From the NCBI GenBank assembly GCA_002335845.1, contig DDCV01000048.1, forward strand, positions 1 through 15,571: a stretch of 15,571 bases of DNA, read 5' to 3'. The stretch is from Rickettsiales bacterium UBA1997. Its GTDB lineage: Bacteria > Pseudomonadota > Alphaproteobacteria > Rickettsiales > UBA1997. How positions within the stretch are numbered: position 1 is the stretch's first letter; each line of letters opens with the position of its first letter. Positions 4,618-13,436 of the stretch are shown here, piece by piece. A program made the translations under genes and the position numbers. The notes below the pieces were generated by a model that searched no databases, was not told the DNA's origin, and was given only the letters and a program-made list of their open reading frames with translations.

Positions 4618-7600
4618 TTCTTGTTAAATTTACTACTTACTTCCCTAGCTAAGTTATCTTGTTGCCCATTTTGATTACCAACATAATAAAAATGATTATT
4701 AATTTGAGTGCCTATTTGATTTTTTAATTGGTTAGGTATGTTTAATAGACCCTTTTCTGAATCAATATTTATATCAAAACCAATTCCATTGCTAAAGGCA
4801 TCATTAGGAATATCAAACCTTTCTACATTGCCAATGTTTTTGTGAGAATTGAGTTCTTGATATAACTTTGAGTCACTAGAGATAGGGCTTCCAACCAACC
4901 CAACATTATCAACGTATATTCCTTGATTTGCCATATCTAACGCTGCATGAGCTGTCATAACAGATCCGTAAGAATATCCTACAATATTTCTCTGACCTCC
5001 ATCATCATTAGATGCTTCAACTATTTTGTTAACAGGTCCATGTCTTGTTATATTGTCAGATAAAACATAAGGAATATCGCCTCCCATGTTAAGTAGGGTA
5101 GTAGTTATATTTCCTGGATGAGCACCCTGACCAATAGGAACATATTCGGGTTTTACAACGCCAGCTTTTTCAAACTTTTCTTCCCATTGTTTCATATAGA
5201 TTTTTGTATCCTTCTCGAATCCAGCACCTCCAACTAGCACAGTATTGTAATCTCTATTTTGCTCAGGAACGCTTGCAGCAACATTAGCATTGTGTTGCAA
5301 AACTGGATGGTTAGCATGATTGTTGTTCCAACTTTTTTGGCTTGATCCATTACTATTTACTGAATCTCCATTTATAAAATTTGATATTTTCCATCCCAAT
5401 TGAGCCGAATTATTTGCCGATTCAGCTATATTTTCATTTGAAGTTACTAGATGAGCTCTTTCTTCTGCATCTGTTCCTATTAAATTATAAGTATCAGATG
5501 CTGTATTAGCTAAGTTAATATAACCTTGTGAATTACTATCATTAAATCCAAGAACTAACTCACCATCTTTATTTACCTCGCCTTCATTAGCATAAAGTAC
5601 ATTTCGCTCGGATGGATCAATTCCATAAGCCATTAGAGTTGCCAATTGTTCTGGCGTTTTATTAGAAGAATCATTCAAACCTTTTCTTACATCTTCGTTA
5701 CCTCCTTTTCTAAGAGATGTTGTCATTGCTTTTCTATCTTGAACAAAGCCAGTTGCAGTTTCTGAAATAGTTGTTTTACCAGTTACAGTATCAGTAATTG
5801 CTTTACCAGCATGGTACACAGTTCCAGCAGCTCCAGCAGTTGCAGTCATTATATTTTTATCAAAATTCTTGAAAGCATCTTTAACCTTGTCTGGATTTGT
5901 CAGAAGATCAACTGGAACAGATAAAGTCCCTTCAAAATCAGCATTGGTAAAATCTATATCCTTTTTAACTGTTTTATTATCAATATTCCCTGCAACATTA
6001 ACAGAATTTGACGCCAATAGATTTGTTAGATTTTCTGCTTCACCTAAATTATTATCATTGCTTGCAAGTTCTACAATTCCTGTTCTTTTACCTGTGGTCT
6101 TTTTAAATATTTCAGTTGCACCGAGAGATATAGAAGCATTATTTACAGCTGGGTTATCCAATCCAACACCAAGACTTAATCCAAATGAAGAACCTTGCTG
6201 CTCATAAGTATCTTGAAGAGTTTCTAGATTTAAATCTCCTCCAACATTTAGAGCTACCTTATTAGCAGTTACATTTCCACCTTTGATGTTGGTGTCGCCA
6301 GTTGTGTTTAGGTTAAATGTTCCATTTTCTGCTAATATTTCAGAATTTGTATGAGTGTTTTGTAAAACAAAATTATCGGATTGATTAAATCCTGCTGATA
6401 GCCCTACGCCATTATTTCCTACTGAAACACTAGCAGTTGTTGTTTTAGAGCCAAAGTCTGATTGGAAGGTGCTTTCACCAGATTTAATATTAGCTTTCTT
6501 GGCAGTTATACTTACGTCACCATTATTGCTAGCAAGTAATGATCCAGTTTGATTATATTCATTACCCGCATTTATATCTATATTTTTTCCAGCAATAAAT
6601 GTTGATCCTATTGAGTTTGAAGCATCTGTTTTTAGGAAGTCAGTGTGGTGGGTTGTATCCATATATCCTGCTGCATACATACCCGTTCCAAGCGATGTAC
6701 TAGCCGCTTGAGCTGCATTGGCAGCTGACATCGCTAAATTAGCAGTTGCTGTTGCAACTCCTGCTGTAGCAAGAGCTATTTGGGTATAAGCTAAATCAAC
6801 AGCTTTTTGACTTGCTCTACCTTGGTCTTTTAGATTTTTCATCTTGCTAAGTTTTTTCTTAGCTTTTTTTAGATTTTTAGTTGCATCAGCAAGAGCCTTA
6901 GCAGCATAACCAGTGTCAACATAAGCATTTCCAACTTTAACACCAACTTCAACCTCTAATTTTGAATTTTCTGTATTTGTTTTTTGAGTATTTTTGGCAT
7001 CGCTTAGATTAAAATTCCCTCCAGTTTTAATTGTGGCATCATTATTAACAGCAATATTTGAAGCAATTATGTCAACATCGTTTGTAGAGTTAACCAATAG
7101 GTTATTACCAATGCTTACATTAGATGCTTTTTGTGTTGTGGTTTGTTCTTGATAAACTTGCTCTTCTCCTGTTCCCTTAATTCCAGCCTTAAAGCTTCCA
7201 TTTTCAAATCTTGCATCAGTTTCTCCAATTTCTACTGATTTATCTTTTGTGTAAGAAGAAGAATTTTCAGCAACAGAAATAATATCAACTTTAGCCGCAT
7301 TAATATTTCCATCACCTTTAACATTAACATTTGAACCTTCAATTTTTAGATTCTCGGTAGCGTTAACATTTAAATTTCCACCAACTAAAACTGTTGATGA
7401 ATGCTGGGTTGTTGTAGAACTTCCTGTTTTACTTACTGTTTTGGTGATTATAGCTTCGCTTTGACCAGAATTAGAGTTGTTTCCCGTTATTCTACCTTGG
7501 GATTTGTCAATTTGCTCATTCATTTTTTCAGCAAGCTTATCGCTTCCTGGCAATATGCCTCCAGCAACTACAGCATCTACTAACTTGTCTTGAGCTTTAT

Positions 7601-10600
7601 CAATGATTTTATCAAGTTTTTTGTTTAATTTGTCAGCAACAGGATTTATTCCTCCAAGACTAGTTACTTGACCAACAACAGACATTGCAGCATTTATGGG
7701 ATTGAAAGAGGTTGATTTATGCTCTTCCCAATGTTCACTTTTTAATTCTGCTGATTTAATTGTGACATTCTGAACTGAACTACCACTTACTGTCTCAAAA
7801 GTTCCATCTGCCTTAGTTTTTAGTGAGCCATCTGTATTCTGTGCGATTGTAAAATCACCAAAACTCAAATCATTATTAACTTCTAAATTTGAGCCTTGAA
7901 CAGTTACATCTCCAAGCTCTGCTGTTACTGCAAGATCATTATTAAAAATTAAATTACTTTCTGCTGCGGATTCTTGATAATCATAAACTTTACTACTGCT
8001 TTTTGATAAATTACCTTTTTTCTTAGATGTTGTGAAGGTTTTTGCTGAATTGATGCCATTTTCAATATTAATATTGCCAGCTTGAGAAACTATTTGGCCA
8101 TTTTCTCCTTTTACATTACTAGCAACGATATCAATATCACTGACTGAATCTAGACTTATATTGCCGCCAACAATTATATTAGAAGCAACTTGAGTTTTGG
8201 TTTCAGTTAAAGATGAAGAACTTTTGCTACGTCCAAAACCCTTCTTTTTTTTACTACTCGTGTATTTATAGTAAGAATCTTCAGCAGAAACTATGTTTAG
8301 CTCGTTACCTGTTGTTATATTAGCATTATTTCCAACCAATATATCACTTCCTTTAACCAAGGTATCATTTCCTGATACTATATTTAAATCACCCAAGCTA
8401 TTTACTGAGCTTGAAATATTGGTTGTTTTCTTAAGGATATTAGCTCCATTTCCATCTGTTAAATCTACACTCTCTTGAAGTATATCAGTTGTAATATTTA
8501 CATTATTAGAGGCTAATAGATTTACATTACCACTGGCATTAATAATGCTTCCTATTAAATCAATATTATTACCAGAACTTATTGAAACATCTCCACCAGA
8601 TTCAATTTGCCCTCTTGATAGCATTAAGTCTATGTAGTTTTTATCATCACCTCTTCTTAGCTTGGTATTTGTACTAACAAAATTATTTCCTGAAGAAATA
8701 ACAACTGAGTTTGCTCCTTTGATTTTACTACCCTTGTTGATAATATCGTTGCTAGCGATTACACTAATATTGTCAGCTTCAATAATATTCCCATCATCAC
8801 TTAAATTATCTCTAGTTAGTTTTGCTAAAAATAATTTCGGTACTAATGCTTTTTGTGTTTTTCCATTACCAAGGTCAATCTCTTCTTCAACAAGCCATAT
8901 TATATCTTTACTAAGAGAGTTAATTTGTTCTTGGGTAAGGGTGACGCCAGCAACTAATTCAATACCCTTTGTTTTTAGATCATTATATTCATCGTAAGCA
9001 TTATCATATAGAGCTTGTAATTGATCCAAATTACTTTCTATACCTTCATTCAAAAACTTTTTATTTGTTTTTTCTCTAATTGATTTTTCAACCATTTTAC
9101 TTTCTGCATAGGCGTCACCTATCAGGACAACGGTTTGATTGTCTGGATCATAACCAATCCTTTCCAAGAAGTACTTTGAGCCCTTAAACTTACCCACATC
9201 AATAAAACTGATGTTTGTTTCTATTAAATATTTAAATCCAGGAGTTTGACCATTAAGATTAACTGTATCGCTGACTTTAAATAACCCGTTAGATCCTTGA
9301 GGTAGTTTAGTATCAATTTCTATTATTCCAGAATCTTTAATTTTGGCTATTTCTATTGATTTAGTACCAGTGTCTAGAGTTGCAATATCTCTAGCGTTTA
9401 AATTGATTCCGCCAGCTCTAAAAGCGCCATTATTTTCAATTGTGCTTGAAATAGATGAATTAACTACTCCGCCGGACTGAATTGCTGATAAAGTTGTTGA
9501 GTATAAAGTTTCATTTCTATGTCCAGAATATCCGCCAGCTCTATTTCTTGTTCTTCCTCTTTTTTTATACTTATAATGCCAAGCATAGTCTGTTCTTAAA
9601 TTATAAACATTGAACCCTGTCCTAGTATTAACTAGGTTAGATCCAGTTAAATCTACTTTGTTTTTACCGTAGATATAACTTCCATAATTATTTATTGAAT
9701 TTGAGTTTATAGCTAGATCATTGCCAGAATACAGATACCCTTGATTTGTAGTTAAGGTTGATACAACATATTCATAGCCAGTAACAACAGTATTTTTAAA
9801 AGGTCTTGCTCCAGTTGCATGATAAAGTCTATTATGTCCACTTCCGCCATTCCAATTATCAACTCCGTTATTATTAAAGGCATTGGAGTTGATGGTTAAG
9901 TTTCCTTCCGCTTCGATATTTCCTGCTACATTTGATATGTAGGCATTATTAGAATTGTTAGTTGCATTCAAAACTATACTACCTTCTGATAAAATATAGC
10001 CCTTATCATTATGAAGATAATTTTTTGTGGTAACATCTATTTTATTACCAGAGTAAAGAACGCTTGGATTATAGATATAGCCAGTGGCATCAATAACTAA
10101 ATCACTAGCAGAGGCAATTTGACCGTAATTCCCTAAATTTCTACCCAGCACAATATTAAGAGTATCATTTGATAATAATTTTCCATAATTAATAATATCA
10201 TTATTAATATTTAGGGAGCTGGAACTAATGCTATTTATAGATCCCGTATCATTATTTACTAAGTTATTTTTTGCCTTTAGCTCCAAGGTGCTTCCAGAAA
10301 TTATGTTACCATAATTAACAATATCCTGGAATGAATCTATTTTTAGAGAAGTTCCAGAAATTAGATTTGCATTTTTATTATTAGTAAAGCTGCCAGAAGT
10401 TGTCAGTAGGTTAATAAAACTACCAGATGAAACATCGCCACTATTTGTAATCGAGTTAGCACTTATATCAATTTCATTATTAGCATTCAAGATGCCTTCT
10501 ATTAAGTAATCCTCGCTTAATGCTAAAGAGATACTGCCAGCTGAAGCTATTGACCCCGTGCTATTAACAATATTTTTATTAGCCTGAATAGAAACCAAGC

Positions 10601-12365
10601 TATTAACGCCATAAGCAAGTATTGAGCCTTTTGCATTATTCTTAAATATTCCAGAATCTGATGTCAGCGTGATATTTCCACCAGCTTCAATTTTTCCAGA
10701 ATTAGAGTTATCGACATTACTTGCAACTAAATCTCCTAAAGCATCAATTATTCCTGATTGATTATTAAAGCTTTGAGAAGTGATACTGATATTGTTTCCT
10801 ACTAAACTCCCAGTTTGATTATTAAAACTAGATACGTTGACAATATTATTACCGGTATTGGTTATTAGTAATCCTGAATTATTTATAAAATTTTCTGCCC
10901 TGATATTTGAAGAATTATTGGCAAATATAAGACCATTTTCATTGTCTATACTTGTTGCAGCTTTAATTAGTAAATTATCAAAGCTTTTTATTTGACCTTC
11001 CTTATTGATGATATTGTCGCTTTCTAGGCTTATGCTTTTTTCAGCTTCTAAGAGCCCCTTGTTTTCAATGTTTCTTGCAACTATTTTTAAAGCATTTTTA
11101 CTGTATAAATAGCTACTTGCATTAGTTGTTATATCTTCGACCGAATATAAATCGATCAAGCTATTGCTTTTTATGATACTATCACTCAAGTCTAGAGATT
11201 TATTACTCTTTAATAGTACCTTATTTAAGCCAGTTATTTTGGTATTATTGGTAATAATTTCAACTGCATTTAGTTCAACATTATTTCCAGCTTCTGTAAG
11301 ACTGTCCCTAGCAAGCTCTATTTTTCCTTTTCTAGCATCCAGGGTAACATTTCCAGCTTTTGAATAAGAATTTTCAACTTGCTTTATATTATTATTTTCT
11401 GATTTAACAAAAACGTCTTTATTAGCAAAGCCACTCTTATATTCAATTCTTCCATCAGCTGTAATGGTTAGAGTATCTTGTTTGGCAACTAAGTCTGCTC
11501 TAGTGTTTACTCCAACACCATCTTCGGTTGATTTAAAGGTAATCCTATTAGCATAAATTCCCCCTAAGACTGTGGAATCAATTGAAATAGAAGGTTTATT
11601 TTCATCATCTGATTTTTTAGACGTTACCTCTTTAGTTTGGTAGCTATAGAAATCATTACCTGTTTTTATACTAAGGTTCTTGGCATGAATTTGAGCATTT
11701 ATCTTAGTGGCTCTAGTTACGATGTCGAAATGGTCTAGGTTAGAAACATTTAAACCATTTCCTTCAACTAATATTTCACCTTTTTGATCAATATTAATTC
11801 CTTGAAAATTACCATTATCAAATTTACTTCTTCCTGTAGCAAGAGTAGCTCTTGGGGTATTGATAAAGCCACATCCGTTACAAGTAATTCCATTAGGATT
11901 TGCCAAAATGTAGTCGGCTGATCTACCAAAGATTTCAGTTGGACCAAAAAGATTGGACGTCTTATTGGAGGTAACCTCATTTAAAATTACATTAGCCTCT
12001 CTTCCATTGGTAAAATTTGGATTGCCATATAATGCCCCAGCAAGGTTTGAAACTCCTATATTGGCACCATTATTCATGACAGCACCTTCATTTCCGACGT
12101 TAAAATCTCCAAATTTATTGTGAGATAGTCCAGATCCATTTGGTGAGGCTATATTTACAATTGGAATATTGTTTTGTGATCTATCTATTCCAGTATTTGT
12201 TGTACCATCAATAGTAATATTTCCAGCTGAAGTTGTAGTAGTAGAATTCATCATGGAGGCTGTAGCAGCAAAAGCTGCTTGCTCAAACACCAGAGTAAAG
12301 GATACCACGCAAGAGACTAACTGCCTGAGAATCCGGATTTTATTTTTTTGAAATTTTTTGAGCAT
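4614..12365 (-). CDS. Two-partner secretion exoprotein TpsA, FhaB/CdiA-like, with C-terminal alpha/beta-hydrolase domain (2583 aa)
   Basis: Exported by Sec and then by the TpsB pore to form a long surface filament. Residues 1-33 are a signal peptide ending AAFA. The TPS (haemagglutination activity) domain spans about 45-290 and carries NPNGI (156-160) followed by ITCNGCGFINTPRATLATG with C162 and C165; these appear to be the only cysteines of the mature protein. Beta-helix FHA repeats follow. About 1060-1160 is the conserved CdiA/FhaB module with FLERIGYDPD, LIGDAYAE, GVTLTQEQ and DIIWLVEEE. Haemagglutinin repeats rich in GNNI/GGNI motifs then run to about 2100. Residues about 2373-2583 look like an alpha/beta-hydrolase: strand VLVGGAGF (2376-2383), nucleophile elbow GYSYGS with S2465, LVGSPI (2490-2495), likely acid D2518 or D2522, and H2558 in NNHFYY. 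This sits where CDI toxins sit; no VENN motif is seen. Substrate unknown; lipid is a guess. Confidence 0.93.
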   Translation of the reverse strand: MLKKFQKNKIRILRQLVSCVVSFTLVFEQAAFAATASMMNSTTTTSAGNITIDGTTNTGIDRSQNNIPIVNIASPNGSGLSHNKFGDFNVGNEGAVMNNGANIGVSNLAGALYGNPNFTNGREANVILNEVTSNKTSNLFGPTEIFGRSADYILANPNGITCNGCGFINTPRATLATGRSKFDNGNFQGINIDQKGEILVEGNGLNVSNLDHFDIVTRATKINAQIHAKNLSIKTGNDFYSYQTKEVTSKKSDDENKPSISIDSTVLGGIYANRITFKSTEDGVGVNTRADLVAKQDTLTITADGRIEYKSGFANKDVFVKSENNNIKQVENSYSKAGNVTLDARKGKIELARDSLTEAGNNVELNAVEIITNNTKITGLNKVLLKSNKSLDLSDSIIKSNSLIDLYSVEDITTNASSYLYSKNALKIVARNIENKGLLEAEKSISLESDNIINKEGQIKSFDNLLIKAATSIDNENGLIFANNSSNIRAENFINNSGLLITNTGNNIVNVSSFNNQTGSLVGNNISITSQSFNNQSGIIDALGDLVASNVDNSNSGKIEAGGNITLTSDSGIFKNNAKGSILAYGVNSLVSIQANKNIVNSTGSIASAGSISLALSEDYLIEGILNANNEIDISANSITNSGDVSSGSFINLLTTSGSFTNNKNANLISGTSLKIDSFQDIVNYGNIISGSTLELKAKNNLVNNDTGSINSISSSSLNINNDIINYGKLLSNDTLNIVLGRNLGNYGQIASASDLVIDATGYIYNPSVLYSGNKIDVTTKNYLHNDKGYILSEGSIVLNATNNSNNAYISNVAGNIEAEGNLTINSNAFNNNGVDNWNGGSGHNRLYHATGARPFKNTVVTGYEYVVSTLTTNQGYLYSGNDLAINSNSINNYGSYIYGKNKVDLTGSNLVNTRTGFNVYNLRTDYAWHYKYKKRGRTRNRAGGYSGHRNETLYSTTLSAIQSGGVVNSSISSTIENNGAFRAGGINLNARDIATLDTGTKSIEIAKIKDSGIIEIDTKLPQGSNGLFKVSDTVNLNGQTPGFKYLIETNISFIDVGKFKGSKYFLERIGYDPDNQTVVLIGDAYAESKMVEKSIREKTNKKFLNEGIESNLDQLQALYDNAYDEYNDLKTKGIELVAGVTLTQEQINSLSKDIIWLVEEEIDLGNGKTQKALVPKLFLAKLTRDNLSDDGNIIEADNISVIASNDIINKGSKIKGANSVVISSGNNFVSTNTKLRRGDDKNYIDLMLSRGQIESGGDVSISSGNNIDLIGSIINASGNVNLLASNNVNITTDILQESVDLTDGNGANILKKTTNISSSVNSLGDLNIVSGNDTLVKGSDILVGNNANITTGNELNIVSAEDSYYKYTSSKKKKGFGRSKSSSSLTETKTQVASNIIVGGNISLDSVSDIDIVASNVKGENGQIVSQAGNINIENGINSAKTFTTSKKKGNLSKSSSKVYDYQESAAESNLIFNNDLAVTAELGDVTVQGSNLEVNNDLSFGDFTIAQNTDGSLKTKADGTFETVSGSSVQNVTIKSAELKSEHWEEHKSTSFNPINAAMSVVGQVTSLGGINPVADKLNKKLDKIIDKAQDKLVDAVVAGGILPGSDKLAEKMNEQIDKSQGRITGNNSNSGQSEAIITKTVSKTGSSTTTQHSSTVLVGGNLNVNATENLKIEGSNVNVKGDGNINAAKVDIISVAENSSSYTKDKSVEIGETDARFENGSFKAGIKGTGEEQVYQEQTTTQKASNVSIGNNLLVNSTNDVDIIASNIAVNNDATIKTGGNFNLSDAKNTQKTNTENSKLEVEVGVKVGNAYVDTGYAAKALADATKNLKKAKKKLSKMKNLKDQGRASQKAVDLAYTQIALATAGVATATANLAMSAANAAQAASTSLGTGMYAAGYMDTTHHTDFLKTDASNSIGSTFIAGKNIDINAGNEYNQTGSLLASNNGDVSITAKKANIKSGESTFQSDFGSKTTTASVSVGNNGVGLSAGFNQSDNFVLQNTHTNSEILAENGTFNLNTTGDTNIKGGNVTANKVALNVGGDLNLETLQDTYEQQGSSFGLSLGVGLDNPAVNNASISLGATEIFKKTTGKRTGIVELASNDNNLGEAENLTNLLASNSVNVAGNIDNKTVKKDIDFTNADFEGTLSVPVDLLTNPDKVKDAFKNFDKNIMTATAGAAGTVYHAGKAITDTVTGKTTISETATGFVQDRKAMTTSLRKGGNEDVRKGLNDSSNKTPEQLATLMAYGIDPSERNVLYANEGEVNKDGELVLGFNDSNSQGYINLANTASDTYNLIGTDAEERAHLVTSNENIAESANNSAQLGWKISNFINGDSVNSNGSSQKSWNNNHANHPVLQHNANVAASVPEQNRDYNTVLVGGAGFEKDTKIYMKQWEEKFEKAGVVKPEYVPIGQGAHPGNITTTLLNMGGDIPYVLSDNITRHGPVNKIVEASNDDGGQRNIVGYSYGSVMTAHAALDMANQGIYVDNVGLVGSPISSDSKLYQELNSHKNIGNVERFDIPNDAFSNGIGFDINIDSEKGLLNIPNQLKNQIGTQINNHFYYVGNQNGQQDNLAREVSSKFNKK

Positions 12366-12440
12366 CTTTTATCGTAATACCTAGATGGACTCGATATAGA
12401 ATTATTTTTTGACTACCAAACAAATTATTCAATTCACCAA

Positions 12441-13355
12441 CTAAAATTTATATTTAAATGAAATTTCTATTTCATCTCTATTCCTATCACTAGAAGTGAC
12501 AACAGTTCCTGTTGAATCAGTATTGTGAACATCTTCAACAGTAACATAATTATAGGCAATAGATATTAGCGCTTTATCCGGAGCTATTGAGTAATTCAAT
12601 TGCGTCCCTAAATTAACTTCATCTCTTCCTACGATTTTATTAGCTTTATCAACTTTAAAAGATCCTCTTAATAATTGTGACAATGAAGCATTAAGAGAAA
12701 GATTTTTGTTAAAACTGTATTGACCAGTGATTCCAAATTCAGTATCTAAACTTGAATCAGTTTTTTCAAAAGTGTGATCAAACATTGATTCTATTTTGGC
12801 ATTATCTAAATACCTTAGTGATGCATCAACTTTAAATGACACTTTATCAAATAACATACCATATGAACCAGCAACTTCATATTCGCTTCGTCCGCTTGCT
12901 ACATTACCACCCTTTGTATTGTTACCAAATTTGCTATTAATTATGTTTGGAGAGTAGGCAAGCTTTATATCTGAAAAATAACCGTTATTTATTTTATCAG
13001 CTATTCTGTAGTTTAAAGAAATTTCTGGATTTGCAACTCCGTTATTACTGGTCTTAGAAAATTGACCAGTAGTACTGCTTATATCTTTAAGATTTTCATT
13101 TACATAAGAAATCTCTAAATCAGCATGAAGTTTTTTAGTTATCCCGATTGATATTTCCTCTTTTGTTGTTTGCTTACGCTCTTCTTGCTTGTCATTTAAG
13201 CTATCTTTATAGGTAGCATCAGCATAATTATAAGAAGTTTTACTTGTAACTTCTTTTGATTCTGGTTTAAAGAATATACTATCAAGACTATTGCTTGCAT
13301 TGGCATTAGCAATAAAAAGAGTAATTAAAGAAACTGCTGACAATAAAAATCTCAT
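12441..13355 (-). CDS. Outer-membrane beta-barrel protein (304 aa) between tpsB and tpsA
   Basis: Residues 1-20 are a signal peptide ending ANANA. The mature chain consists of alternating polar/hydrophobic strands joined by Asn/Asp/Ser-rich turns, and it ends DRNRDEIEISFKYKF with a C-terminal Phe, the BAM recognition signature of outer-membrane barrels. The chain looks long enough for roughly 10 to 12 strands. The first 45 mature residues are polar and may form a periplasmic plug or linker. I cannot name the family; it resembles porin-like or transporter-like barrels in general. It is inserted between the TPS pore gene (81 bases upstream) and the exoprotein gene (75 bases downstream), where canonical fhaC/fhaB or cdiB/cdiA loci have nothing. 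It may be an accessory anchor or stabiliser of the TpsA filament, or simply share the operon. No clear ribosome-binding site precedes the ATG. Confidence 0.85.
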   Translation of the reverse strand: MRFLLSAVSLITLFIANANASNSLDSIFFKPESKEVTSKTSYNYADATYKDSLNDKQEERKQTTKEEISIGITKKLHADLEISYVNENLKDISSTTGQFSKTSNNGVANPEISLNYRIADKINNGYFSDIKLAYSPNIINSKFGNNTKGGNVASGRSEYEVAGSYGMLFDKVSFKVDASLRYLDNAKIESMFDHTFEKTDSSLDTEFGITGQYSFNKNLSLNASLSQLLRGSFKVDKANKIVGRDEVNLGTQLNYSIAPDKALISIAYNYVTVEDVHNTDSTGTVVTSSDRNRDEIEISFKYKF

Positions 13356-13436
13356 TCTAATATGAAAAAATGTTAATAATTCGAAATCTAATTGATTCTA
13401 ATTTAAAATAATTAAAAAGCAACTTTTCTAGAATTC

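Noticed and set aside
6400..11400. Recurrent short motifs that might suggest a CRISPR array or tandem DNA repeats
   Set aside because: They are degenerate codon-level echoes of the FHA beta-helix repeats (GNNI, GGNI, NNSG), without constant repeat sequence or regular spacers.
4614..12365. Open frames of 60-112 codons inside tpsA on the plus strand and one on the minus strand (11768-11980)
   Set aside because: They are antisense or out-of-frame shadows of a continuous, recognisable exoprotein and encode compositionally mirrored, unrecognisable peptides.
12366..12440. Internal promoter for tpsA
   Set aside because: The best pair (TTGTTT and TCTATA with 17 bases between, minus strand) matches consensus poorly in very AT-rich DNA, so I do not call it, though an internal promoter cannot be excluded.
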